Assembly (NCBI GenBank): GCA_963807235.1
Contig: CAWEBF010000015.1
Span: forward strand, 1-64,000
DNA from: CAWEBF01 sp963807235
GTDB lineage: Bacteria > Acidobacteriota > Vicinamibacteria > Vicinamibacterales > UBA2999
Length of the DNA: 64,000 nucleotides
Direction of reading: 5' to 3'
Notes under the pieces: model-generated
What the model saw: only the letters and a program-made list of their open reading frames with translations
Databases searched by the model: none
Told to the model about the DNA's origin: nothing
Made by a program: the position numbers and the translations under genes
Part shown: piece after piece, positions 19,740-28,010 of the stretch
Numbering within the stretch: the first letter of the stretch is position 1
Layout of the letters: the number at the start of each line of letters is the position of its first letter

Positions 19740-21359
19740 GTGCATCCACACGTCCGCACCGCACTGACAGCGCTTCTGGTCTCTGCGGGCTACTATCTCG
19801 GCGGGGTCGTCGGCATCCTGCTGATCTTCCCGGCTTCCCCTATCGCCATCATCTGGCTGCCCAACGCCATCCTGCTGTCCGCGCTCCTCCTCACGCCGGT
19901 GCGCACGTGGTGGGTGTATTTGCTTGCAGTCGTTCCCACTCATTACCACCTGGTCACGAATTTCCAACCCGATGTGCCGCTGCTGACGATGCTCGGTCAG
20001 ATCGCCGGCAACATCATGCAGGCAGGCATCACCGCAGTCGCCGTACGCCGTTACGTCGGCGCGCCGCCCCGGTTCGACACTCTTCGGAGCCTGATTGCGT
20101 TCATCCTCCTGGCGGCCGTCGCGGTGCCTTGTGTCACCGCGGCCCTGGTTGCCTACCATTTCCTCCTCACTGGTTGGGTCAGTGATTTCTGGACCGCGTG
20201 GCGACTGCGGTTTTTCGCGAATGTCTTCGCGACCCTGACGGTCACTCCGCTGATTGTGCTGACCGTCACCCGCGGAATGACCGCGATTCGCAGCGCACCA
20301 CTGCGTCGCTGCGCGGAATTCTGCCTGCTCATGCTCGGACTCCTCGCGGTCGGGATCCCGGTCTTTGGCATGGACGCCGCAAGCCCGCGGAGGTACGCGG
20401 CGCTGCTCTATACGCCGCTGCCGTTCCTGCTGTGGGCCGCCGTCCGGTTCGGGCCGGGCGGGTTGTGTTTGTCTCTCCTGATGGTCGCGTTTCTGTCCCT
20501 CTCACACGCGACTGCCGGACGAGGGCCGTTCATCACCCAGTCACCGGCTGACAACGTGTTATCGCTGCAACTGTCTCTGATGGCGCTCTCCCTGCCGTTG
20601 ATGCTCATGGCTTCACTCGTCGAGGAGCGGCGGAACAGTGAGGACGCGCTGCGAAGGAGTAACGAGCAGATTCGGGACCTGGCGGGTCAGCTGATCACGA
20701 CGCAGGAGGCCGAACGTGCCCGCGTCGCGCGAGAACTCCACGACGACGTCAGCCAGCAGCTCGCGGCATTCTCAATCGCCATCAGCGCCCTCAAACGACG
20801 CCCCGAGGCACAGAACAATGTAGGCCTCCAAGATGCCTTGGCAACATTGCAGCACCGCACCATCGACCTCAGCGACGATATTCGACACATCTCCCACGAC
20901 CTGCACCCGAGCGTGCTGCAACACGCCGCACCTGTGGCCGCCCTGGAGAGCCATTGTGGCGAGTTCGCGAAACAGCACGGCATCACCGTGGTCGTGAGGG
21001 CGGATCCCGACCTTGGTGACATCGACGCCGTGAGGGCCCTGTGTCTGTATCGAGTCACCCAGGAGGCGTTGCGCAACATTGCGAAGCATGCAGGCGCGCG
21101 GCAGGTCGATGTACTCCTGAGCCGTTCCGGAGACGAGATGGTGCTGTCGATCGTCGACGATGGGAAGGGATTCGATCTCGAGACAGTGCGTCAACACAGT
21201 GGCGGCCTTGGGCTACAGAGCATCGACGAGCGGGTGCGGCTGGCGCGCGGACATGTGAGCATCGAGACCGCGCCCGGCCGGGGTACGAAGATATCGGTCC
21301 GGCTCGATGTTGAGCATCTGCCCAGCACCAAGTGGCTGCCGTCTACCGCCGTGACCTAG
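19740..21359 (+). CDS. MASE1-domain sensor histidine kinase (HisKA_3 type)
   Basis: 539 residues if the GTG at 19740 is used. That start is preferred because the MASE1 membrane region begins at once (VHPHVRTALTALLVSAGYYLGG). The open frame continues upstream to 19500 without plausible protein. About eight membrane helices span residues 10-290. Then comes a coiled linker (EERRNSEDALRRSNEQI), the phosphoacceptor His in RVARELHDDVSQQLA, and the ATPase with LCLYRVTQEALRNIAKHA and IVDDGKGFD plus GGLGLQSIDERVR. NarL-type response regulators are the usual partners of this kinase class; none is adjacent, so it is an orphan here. It is divergent from the orphan permease. Confidence 0.88.
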   Translation: MHPHVRTALTALLVSAGYYLGGVVGILLIFPASPIAIIWLPNAILLSALLLTPVRTWWVYLLAVVPTHYHLVTNFQPDVPLLTMLGQIAGNIMQAGITAVAVRRYVGAPPRFDTLRSLIAFILLAAVAVPCVTAALVAYHFLLTGWVSDFWTAWRLRFFANVFATLTVTPLIVLTVTRGMTAIRSAPLRRCAEFCLLMLGLLAVGIPVFGMDAASPRRYAALLYTPLPFLLWAAVRFGPGGLCLSLLMVAFLSLSHATAGRGPFITQSPADNVLSLQLSLMALSLPLMLMASLVEERRNSEDALRRSNEQIRDLAGQLITTQEAERARVARELHDDVSQQLAAFSIAISALKRRPEAQNNVGLQDALATLQHRTIDLSDDIRHISHDLHPSVLQHAAPVAALESHCGEFAKQHGITVVVRADPDLGDIDAVRALCLYRVTQEALRNIAKHAGARQVDVLLSRSGDEMVLSIVDDGKGFDLETVRQHSGGLGLQSIDERVRLARGHVSIETAPGRGTKISVRLDVEHLPSTKWLPSTAVT

Positions 21360-21376
21360 TTCGCTCCGCTTGTGAT

Positions 21377-21409
21377 TCACTCGTCGCGGAACGCCGTCGC
21401 CGGATCGCA
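21377..21409 (-). pseudogene. possible fossil C-terminus of a deleted orphan permease
   Basis: Read on the minus strand, the bases just downstream of the propeller gene encode CDPATAFRDE and then a stop. ADOP permeases end in a conserved pattern of this kind; the two intact ones here end INPVETLRAG and IDPFRSLTAE. The fossil is only about ten codons long, so chance remains possible. Confidence 0.3.
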
Positions 21410-21410
21410 G

Positions 21411-22325
21411 TTACCGGCTTATCGGAACGAGCACCAGGAACTGGCGGCCATCGGGCAGCAGGTCGAACTGGCGCCGGTACTCGGCCTGGGCGAACCCTTT
21501 GATCGGCAGCGGCACAGGCTCGACGCGCGACGACATGTCGTCCAGGTTCAGCGCCAGGCGAAACAGCTGATTGTCGCGATCGAAGTAGAGGGATCGCCCG
21601 TCCGACACCCACAGCGGATGCGAGCCGCCGTCGCGGGTCACCTGGTAGCGCGCGCCGGTGCCCGGGAACGGCTCGACCCACACCTCGTAGCGGCCGCTCT
21701 CGTTGGATGCATACGCCATCCACTTGCCGTCCGGCGACATGCTGCTGCTGTGCTGCGCCGAGCCCGGAAAGTCCACGAGCGGCATGATTCTCCGAGACCC
21801 CAGGTCGAACAGCGAGATCCCGTAGTCGTTGTTCGGCTTCAGCGTCAGGAAGCGCATCTGTGCTCCGCTGGCGTTCCACCCTTCAGCAGACCTGGTGTCG
21901 ATCAGGTGCTCGGCGTCGCCGGCACCATCCGCGCGACGCCAGTAGACGGCGTCGCCCTTCTCGCCGGACACGATGAACACGAGGCGTTCGCCGTCGGGCG
22001 TCCACATCGGCGCCCAGTTGATGCGGCCGGCGACCAGCGGGAGCGGCTGTCGTTTGGTGATGTCGGAGAGTGGCGCGGTCCACAGCCGCGGCCCATCGGG
22101 GCCCGTGAGGTCGCGTGTCTCGAAGGCCACCCGCGTGCCGTCGGGGGAGACACGCGGGGCATAGACGGTCGGTGGCAGCCGACCCAGGACCTTCTTCGTG
22201 CCGTCCAGATCCACGAGCGTCAACTCGAAGCCCGCGGGCACCTGCCCACGCGCGGCACTGCCACCGAGCAGCACACACAGGGCGATCACCGGCATGGCAC
22301 CGCCGCGAAACATGAATCGAGTCAT
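21411..22325 (-). CDS. secreted TolB-like PD40 beta-propeller protein
   Basis: 304 residues. The start at 22325 is preceded by GGGGGAG at suitable spacing. The signal peptide is MTRFMFRGGAMPVIALCVLLGGSAARG. Propeller blades carry the PD40 signature: RVSPDGTRVAFETRD, MWTPDGERLVFIVS, SMSPDGKWMAYASN and LWVSDGRSLYFDR. It ends in LLPDGRQFLVLVPISR. The blade sequences and ending resemble the propeller of the kinase at 590-3495, so this is a kinase-less relative, probably a periplasmic binding scaffold. It lies between the two permease genes on the same strand as both. Partner unknown. Confidence 0.8.
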   Translation of the reverse strand: MTRFMFRGGAMPVIALCVLLGGSAARGQVPAGFELTLVDLDGTKKVLGRLPPTVYAPRVSPDGTRVAFETRDLTGPDGPRLWTAPLSDITKRQPLPLVAGRINWAPMWTPDGERLVFIVSGEKGDAVYWRRADGAGDAEHLIDTRSAEGWNASGAQMRFLTLKPNNDYGISLFDLGSRRIMPLVDFPGSAQHSSSMSPDGKWMAYASNESGRYEVWVEPFPGTGARYQVTRDGGSHPLWVSDGRSLYFDRDNQLFRLALNLDDMSSRVEPVPLPIKGFAQAEYRRQFDLLPDGRQFLVLVPISR

Positions 22326-22354
22326 CTACTCCCCCATTTCTGATGCAGGCCGGA

Positions 22355-25054
22355 TCACTCAGCCGTCAGGCTTCGGAACGGATCAATAGTCGCTGCCCTG
22401 CGCGCCGGCGCGTAGCTGGCCAGCGCCGCGGCGGCACCGAGAACGCCGAGCACCGCGGCGTAGGTCGGCAAGTCCAGTGGCTGGACGCCGAACAGCAGCG
22501 ACGACATCCACCGCGCAAACACCGCGGCCGTGACCAGTCCCGCGGCGGCGCCAACTGCCGTCAGCGCCAATCCCTGGCGCACGAACATCCGCTGGAGCTC
22601 GGCCGGCTTCGCGCCGAGCGCCAGGCGGATCCCGATTTCCCGCGATCGCTGCGAAACGACGTAGGCGATCACGCCGTAGATGCCGATGACGCCGAGCGAC
22701 AGGGCCATCACCGCGGCGATTCCCAGCATCACCAGCGCGAACGACGTCCGCGCCACCGATTGGTCATACAGGTCCTTCATCGTCCGCACCAGGAACACAG
22801 GCATGTTCGGGTTGACGGACGAGACGGCATTTTGGACGCCGCTGAGGAGGCCCGCGGTGCCCGCCTCTTCGCTGCGAATGACAAGGTTGACCGCGCGCAT
22901 GGTGAACAGCCGTTGGCCGCCAAAGTTGTCCATCAGGGTCGGCCAGTACACCGCCGTCGGTGCTGGTTGATCCAACGCATCTTCATGGACGGCTTCCACA
23001 ACGCCGATGACTTCACGCCAGACGGGCGGACCGTCGCCAGGAGCTTGCTCGCGGACGCGACCGCCCAGCGCCGCCGCGGGAGAGCCCCATGACTCCTGGG
23101 CGAAGTTATCGGAGATGATCGCCACCTTGGCACGGGCGTAGATGTCGTTCCACGTGATGTCGCGCCCCGCGATCATGCGCGTGCCGATGGCGCCGAAATA
23201 GCCGGGCGATACGGTCTTGATTCGACGCGGCGGCGGCGTCGTCCCGGCCGCGTAGCTCCGCCCGTCGACGAAGACTGGCTGCGTCCACACGCGCAGGGGC
23301 CCCTCCATCGGCACGGAGCTGGCGAAGGCGGCGGCCGTCACGGCTGGGAGTGCGGCGATCTTGTCGAGGATCTCGTGCTGCAACCGGGTGGCACGCTCCC
23401 CGTCTGGCACCTGTTGCGGAGGCACCCAGACCCTCGCCGTCTGCAACTCCGCGGTGGCGGCGAATCCGGGCTCGACGTTCTGCAGTGCCCGGAACGTCCG
23501 GATCATCAGACCGGAGCTGACCAGCAGCACCAGCGCCAGGGCCACTTGCACGACGACCAGCGTATTGCGCGAGCGATGGCGTTCGCGGCTTGCGCTCGCG
23601 CCGCGTGCCGCACCGCCGAGCGGCGCACCATACTGCGCGGCATGCTTCAACGCGGGCACTGCACCGAACAGCACGCTCGAGACGAACGAGACGGCGAACG
23701 CGAAGGCGATGACCCGGGGATCGAGGGAGATGTCCTCGACCCGCGGCAGCGTGATCGGCGCTGTCGCGACCACCAGCACCAGCCCGGCGTACGCGAGCAC
23801 CACGCCGAGCACGCCGCCGGCGAGCGAGATCACCAGGCTCTCGACCCAGGCCTCTCTCGCGATCCGCCATCGCCCGGCGCCAAGCGCCGCCCGCACCGCG
23901 AACTCCGGTCGCCGGCTCTCGGAGCGCACCAGCATCAAATTGCCGACGTTGGCGCAGGCGATCAGCCACACTGCCCCGATCGTCCCCATCAGCACCCACA
24001 GCATGTCGGTGACGCCGCCGACGACCTCGTCTTTCAGCGGCTGGACCACGGGCGTAATCCGCCAGTTTTCGAAGACCTGGCGGCCGGCGATATTTGGTGG
24101 TATCGGCCAGGCGCCAAGCCAGATCGGCAGCATCCGCGCGATGTCGGCATTGGCAGCGGCCACGGTCACGCCAGGCTTGAGCCGCGCGAGGCTCCAAAAG
24201 CCGAAGCCGTCGAGGGTGGCCTTGGTGCGATCCAGAACGATCGGAAGGATCACCTCGGCGGCGGGCTCCATGTCCAGAAACCTGAAGCCCTCGGGCATCA
24301 CCCCGATCACCTCGGACGGGCGCGAATCGGAGGTCAGCCGGCGTCCAATCACTGTGCGGTCCCCGCCGAACCGCCGCTGCCAGTAGGCGTGGGTGAGCAC
24401 GATTGGGAGGAGTGCGGCCCCACCGGGTGTCGTGTCGGCCTCCCTGAAGATCCGGCCCAATTGCGGCTGGACGCCCAGCGCCAGCAGGACGTCGTGGGTC
24501 ACAAACAGCGCACGCGCCTGCTCCGGATCGCCGAGCCCGGTGACAGTCGTGCCGCCATCGCCGTACAGCCCGAGGTGCTGGAAAACGCGGCCCTCATCAC
24601 GATAGGTGAAGTATTGAGACGCTGACATCTTGAGTTGGTCGGCGCTCAAGCCGGGCGCCGCGTGCTCCACGGCCACGAGTTCACCGGCGTTCGGGTAGGG
24701 CAGCGGCTTGATCAGCACGCCGTGGACGACGCCGAAGATCGCGGTGTTGGCGCCGATGCCGAGGGCCAGCGTGAGCACCACGGCCAGCGCGAACCCTGGG
24801 CGCCGCCGCATGCCGCGCACCGCAAAGGTCAGGTCGCGGCCCAGCTCATCGAGCACACCGATGGTGTTCATGTGATGGATGTCCTCGCGAACCCGTACTG
24901 TGTTTCCCAGCTTGACGTGCGCCGCGCGGCGCGCTGCCTCGGGCGACATCCCACGTTCCACGTTCTCCGCGGTCTCGATCTCGATGTACGAGCGCAGCTC
25001 GTCGGCGCGTTCACGGTCCCAGTAGGTTCTGCGGAAGAAGCGGCGCCAGCTCAT
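22355..25054 (-). CDS. MacB-like orphan ABC permease with N-terminal prefix domain (ADOP family)
   Basis: 899 residues from the ATG at 25054 (MSWRRFFRRTYWDRERADEL). The frame stays open further upstream, but that stretch is the shadow of PadR. The N-terminal 75 residues are the soluble permease-prefix domain (ELRSYIEIETAENVERGMSPEAARRAAHVKLGN). Then come the MacB-type first helix (ALAVVLTLALGIGANTAIFGVV), two periplasmic domains and the two FtsX helix sets, the last with GVIAYVVSQRSREIGIRLALG. It ends in AATIDPFRSLTAE. No ATPase is encoded nearby. The start overlaps the end of the PadR gene by 44 bases, the normal ADOP arrangement, so it is probably repressed by PadR. Substrate unknown. Confidence 0.92.
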   Translation of the reverse strand: MSWRRFFRRTYWDRERADELRSYIEIETAENVERGMSPEAARRAAHVKLGNTVRVREDIHHMNTIGVLDELGRDLTFAVRGMRRRPGFALAVVLTLALGIGANTAIFGVVHGVLIKPLPYPNAGELVAVEHAAPGLSADQLKMSASQYFTYRDEGRVFQHLGLYGDGGTTVTGLGDPEQARALFVTHDVLLALGVQPQLGRIFREADTTPGGAALLPIVLTHAYWQRRFGGDRTVIGRRLTSDSRPSEVIGVMPEGFRFLDMEPAAEVILPIVLDRTKATLDGFGFWSLARLKPGVTVAAANADIARMLPIWLGAWPIPPNIAGRQVFENWRITPVVQPLKDEVVGGVTDMLWVLMGTIGAVWLIACANVGNLMLVRSESRRPEFAVRAALGAGRWRIAREAWVESLVISLAGGVLGVVLAYAGLVLVVATAPITLPRVEDISLDPRVIAFAFAVSFVSSVLFGAVPALKHAAQYGAPLGGAARGASASRERHRSRNTLVVVQVALALVLLVSSGLMIRTFRALQNVEPGFAATAELQTARVWVPPQQVPDGERATRLQHEILDKIAALPAVTAAAFASSVPMEGPLRVWTQPVFVDGRSYAAGTTPPPRRIKTVSPGYFGAIGTRMIAGRDITWNDIYARAKVAIISDNFAQESWGSPAAALGGRVREQAPGDGPPVWREVIGVVEAVHEDALDQPAPTAVYWPTLMDNFGGQRLFTMRAVNLVIRSEEAGTAGLLSGVQNAVSSVNPNMPVFLVRTMKDLYDQSVARTSFALVMLGIAAVMALSLGVIGIYGVIAYVVSQRSREIGIRLALGAKPAELQRMFVRQGLALTAVGAAAGLVTAAVFARWMSSLLFGVQPLDLPTYAAVLGVLGAAAALASYAPARRAATIDPFRSLTAE

Positions 25055-25406
25055 AGCTTCTCCGTCGAAGGGTTGAGAACCCCCCGATGGCGCGGACGAG
25101 CTCTTCCCAGCGCGTCGTCTGCGCCAGCAATTGCTTCCGGCCGGTGGGCGTGAGTCGGTAGTACTTGGCCTTGCGGTTGTTGTCGGAGGTGCCCCAGAAG
25201 GAGGCGATCCAGCCGCGGTTTTCCAGCCGATGAAGGGCGGGATACAACGAGCCATGCTCAATCTGGAGCACGTCCTCAGACCCGCGCTCGATGGCGTGCG
25301 CGATGGTGTGGCCGTGCGCGGGGCCCACCACCAGGACCCGGAGCACCAGCATGTCGAGTGTGCCAGAGGGCGTCTCACTCTGGAGCGGCGATTCACGCCG
25401 TGGCAC
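25011..25406 (-). CDS. PadR-family transcriptional regulator
   Basis: 131 residues, starting at a GTG at 25404-25406 with GGAGG a few bases upstream. The winged-helix domain is typical: SGTLDMLVLRVLVVGPAHGHTIAHAI, IEHGSLYPALHRLENRGWIAS and KAKYYRLTPTGRKQLLAQT. The C-terminal helix that PadR uses to dimerise follows. PadR proteins sense small ligands and repress the gene they precede; here that is the orphan permease, whose start lies inside this gene. An AT-rich dyad 38-57 bases upstream is a candidate operator for self-regulation. Confidence 0.92.
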   Translation of the reverse strand: MPRRESPLQSETPSGTLDMLVLRVLVVGPAHGHTIAHAIERGSEDVLQIEHGSLYPALHRLENRGWIASFWGTSDNNRKAKYYRLTPTGRKQLLAQTTRWEELVRAIGGFSTLRRRSYELAPLLPQNLLGP

Positions 25407-25443
25407 GTGAACCTCCTACTCCGTATGATGGTCTATGCATACA

Positions 25444-25463
25444 TATCCTTTATAAAATGGCTA
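25444..25463. promoter_or_regulatory. AT-rich dyad upstream of PadR, candidate operator
   Basis: The 20-base sequence TATCCTTTATAAAATGGCTA is an imperfect dyad (8 of 10 positions pair) centred on TTTATAAA. It lies 38-57 bases before the PadR start, inside an unusually AT-rich stretch for this genome, next to the palindrome TATGCATA at 25434-25441. PadR proteins commonly bind AT-rich dyads overlapping their own promoter. Binding is inferred, not seen. Confidence 0.4.
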
Positions 25464-25652
25464 TACGAGGGATTGTTGCACATTGTTCAGAAGATTATCT
25501 AGTGGAACGATTCTGCCTCGGCGTGGATGGAAGCCGATCGGTTTGGCTGGGGGATCAAGGGCCTGACGCAGCCCCACTATAAGTATCCGGCGACACCACT
25601 CCCAGTTCAAGACTGTTTGTTGACCGGCGCGACCGCTACCATCGCCAGACTG

Positions 25653-27293
25653 ATGCCGAAGCGCCCGCGGCGCCGCGAAGGGTCCCACGACACCGGTTCG
25701 GTCCACCAGCGGCTCGCCCGCCTGCTCGACACGCCTCATCTCGCGCGGCTCGTGCCCCATCTGGCGCCAGAAACCCTGCATCAGCTCATTCGATACCGCG
25801 GTCTGGACGCCTGTGGAGAGCTGGTCGCCTCAGCCACGCCCGGACAGCTCCGCTCGGTTCTCGACCTCGATTTATGGCGTAGCTCACAAGCGGGACGCGA
25901 CGAGCAGCTCGACGAGGCGCGGTTCGGCGAATGGATCGAATTCCTGGTGGACGCCGGCGGCCCCGCAGCAGCCCGAACCGTCGCCGCCATCGAAGAACGT
26001 CTCGTCATCGCGTGCCTCTCCCGCTACGTCCGTGTCTTCGACCCCGCCACGTTCGGGCCGGCTGCGTCGAGCGACGATGAGCCGTTCGACGCCGGTGCGT
26101 CGCCATCCGGCGATCTCGCGTGTGAGGTGGGTGGTTATCTGGTCCGCGCAAAGCGGGGCGAGGCGTGGGACGCGATCGTGACGCTGCTCGTCGCGCTCGA
26201 TGCCGAGCATCACGACTACTTCCATGTCGTGATGCGGGGCTGTCGGCGGCTGTCCAACTCCACGCCTGAGATGAGTGGATTCGACGACCTGCTGACGGAG
26301 CCCGCGCAGCTGCTGCACGACGTCGCCCTCGAGCGGGAAGGCCGTCGATCGCAGCAGGGCTACCTCACGCCAGCCGACGCGCGTGCCTTCCTCCAGATGG
26401 CGAGGCGGCCGCGACATCACCGGTCGAGTGCCGCACCCTCGGCGAACCCGCTCGCCGCCGCATACTTTCGAGCTGCCGGCGACGCGGTGGCCTCAGCCGA
26501 CGGCGCTGGGGAACAGCCCCGGGACGCTCTGGAATCGCCGCCACGCGCCGACGTTTCCGAGTCGATCGACGCCGTGGTCAATCTCCTCGCCGAGGCCGGC
26601 CTGGTGCCGGGGCGGCCCCGGGCGCTGCTCGAAGGTACAGCCCCTTCACCGCAGGGCCTCACACACGTGCGGAAGCTGATGGATTACATCCGCGACACCG
26701 ACGACACCGCACACCTCGCGCGCAGCGGCGAGCTGGCGTTTCTCGCCAACGCGCTCATGTCCGGGTGCTCCGTTCAGTCCAGGCCCTTTACGGCCCAGGA
26801 AGCCTCCGACGCAGCAGTCAGCATCTGCAACCTGGGACTGGAGCGCCTTGGCTCGACGCTGCCCGATTCGTTTCTCGTGGATCACGACCTTGTCATGGCA
26901 TTCGAGACGGGCTGGGCGGCGTTGCACGAGGATGTGAGCCTCTTCGTGACGGATCACCTCGTCCTCGCACTGGCAGATCTTCAGTCCATCGATGCCGACG
27001 TCCAGCGCGGCCTCTACGTCCTGCGGCGAGAGCTCGTGAGGCAGCGTAAAGCGGGCACGCCGTGGCGCGCGCGCAAAACCCTCGAGGTGATCACCATGCT
27101 CGACATGGCTGCGTGGGCCAGCCTGCACGGATTACTGGACGAATGCCCCGTGCTGCCCGCGGCGATGAGAGCGATGCTTGAAGGTCACACCGGTACGGTC
27201 AGTGCGACTGCGTTCGAGTTCATCTCCACGACCGGCCAGATCGACGACGTTCGAGCGTTCGTGGCGCGGCTTCCTGAGGTTTTGCTTCGCTGA
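25653..27293 (+). CDS. DUF6178 family protein
   Basis: 546 residues from the ATG at 25653 (MPKRPRRREG); the frame is open upstream to 25527 but reads implausibly. It has the features of DUF6178 proteins: a soluble all-helical protein with HLARLVPHLAPETLHQLI, GLDACGELVASATPGQLRSVLDLDLW and EQLDEARFGEWIEFLVD near the N-terminus, and LTPADARAFLQMAR in the middle. The C-terminal half has ELAFLANALMSGCSVQ and TLEVITMLDMAAWASL. No catalytic motif is visible and the family's role is unknown. It shares the AT-rich intergenic region with PadR in divergent orientation and converges on the secreted protein to its right. Confidence 0.75.
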   Translation: MPKRPRRREGSHDTGSVHQRLARLLDTPHLARLVPHLAPETLHQLIRYRGLDACGELVASATPGQLRSVLDLDLWRSSQAGRDEQLDEARFGEWIEFLVDAGGPAAARTVAAIEERLVIACLSRYVRVFDPATFGPAASSDDEPFDAGASPSGDLACEVGGYLVRAKRGEAWDAIVTLLVALDAEHHDYFHVVMRGCRRLSNSTPEMSGFDDLLTEPAQLLHDVALEREGRRSQQGYLTPADARAFLQMARRPRHHRSSAAPSANPLAAAYFRAAGDAVASADGAGEQPRDALESPPRADVSESIDAVVNLLAEAGLVPGRPRALLEGTAPSPQGLTHVRKLMDYIRDTDDTAHLARSGELAFLANALMSGCSVQSRPFTAQEASDAAVSICNLGLERLGSTLPDSFLVDHDLVMAFETGWAALHEDVSLFVTDHLVLALADLQSIDADVQRGLYVLRRELVRQRKAGTPWRARKTLEVITMLDMAAWASLHGLLDECPVLPAAMRAMLEGHTGTVSATAFEFISTTGQIDDVRAFVARLPEVLLR

Positions 27294-27303
27294 ATCGAGC
27301 CGG

Positions 27304-27987
27304 CTACCGAGGCACGGGATGGGCGAACAACTCCACCGTCGACAGGTTCGCTGACCCGGCGATGCCGTGCCCACCGCCTGGGGCGAGCATCGCCAGTCCG
27401 ACTTCGTCCACCATGCGCAGGTTGGGATTGACCACTTCCGTGAGCACGACGACCTTGGCGGGATCCAGTCCATACCAGCGCATGCCGGTGAACGCGACTT
27501 CCAGGGTGAGAAACTCGCCGTGGGTCGTGATGCCGCGATCGCCGACAAGAAGCCGGCCGTCCGCCAGCCTCACGACCGGGTGCAGGAAATGAATCGCGTT
27601 CGTTCGCAGGGTCCAACGCACGCGAGCGGGGTCCGTCAGATCAAGGAGGTTGCGCCGGTCGCGCAGGGTCACCGCGACGGGAGATGACGACATCCCGTTC
27701 CACAGGTCGATGCGCTCCTCGTGCACGGCAGCGCGGACGACCGACGAGTTCGGCCCGTACAGCTTCACTTCGAGGCGAGGATTGGTTACCACCGCTGGCG
27801 TGACCCGCATGTTCTCGTCCGTCTGCTCACCGGTGTGCGGCGGAAGGCGCCATGGTTCACTGAAGAGCAGCGGCGGCCGCGGCGCCATCCCTGGTTTCTG
27901 CGTGCCTGGCGCCGGAGTTGGTCGAGTCTGGGCGGCTGCCGCCAAGGAGCAGACAACGAGGCATGTGAGGGTCAGGGTGGCACGCAC
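27304..27987 (-). CDS. exported protein of unknown function, coupled to MmgE/PrpD
   Basis: 227 residues from the GTG at 27987, chosen because GAGGAGG lies just upstream. The alternative ATG at 28014 overlaps the MmgE stop as ATGA and adds nine residues (MTSPRRTQN); either start could be used. The signal peptide is VRATLTLTCLVVCSLAAAAQ, then a Pro-rich linker and a beta-rich domain with RLEVKLYGPNSSVVRAAVHE, VRWTLRTNAIHFLHPVVRLADG and EVVNPNLRMVDEVGLAML. I do not recognise a named family. Gene order suggests it is made together with the MmgE/PrpD protein. Confidence 0.65.
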   Translation of the reverse strand: MRATLTLTCLVVCSLAAAAQTRPTPAPGTQKPGMAPRPPLLFSEPWRLPPHTGEQTDENMRVTPAVVTNPRLEVKLYGPNSSVVRAAVHEERIDLWNGMSSSPVAVTLRDRRNLLDLTDPARVRWTLRTNAIHFLHPVVRLADGRLLVGDRGITTHGEFLTLEVAFTGMRWYGLDPAKVVVLTEVVNPNLRMVDEVGLAMLAPGGGHGIAGSANLSTVELFAHPVPR

Positions 27988-28010
27988 GTTTTGTGTCCTC
28001 CTCGGAGAGG

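Noticed and set aside
25407..25470. A sigma-70 promoter pair for PadR
   Set aside because: TTTATAAAA could be a -10 element, but no -35 hexamer at 16-18 bases was convincing; only the dyad is reported.
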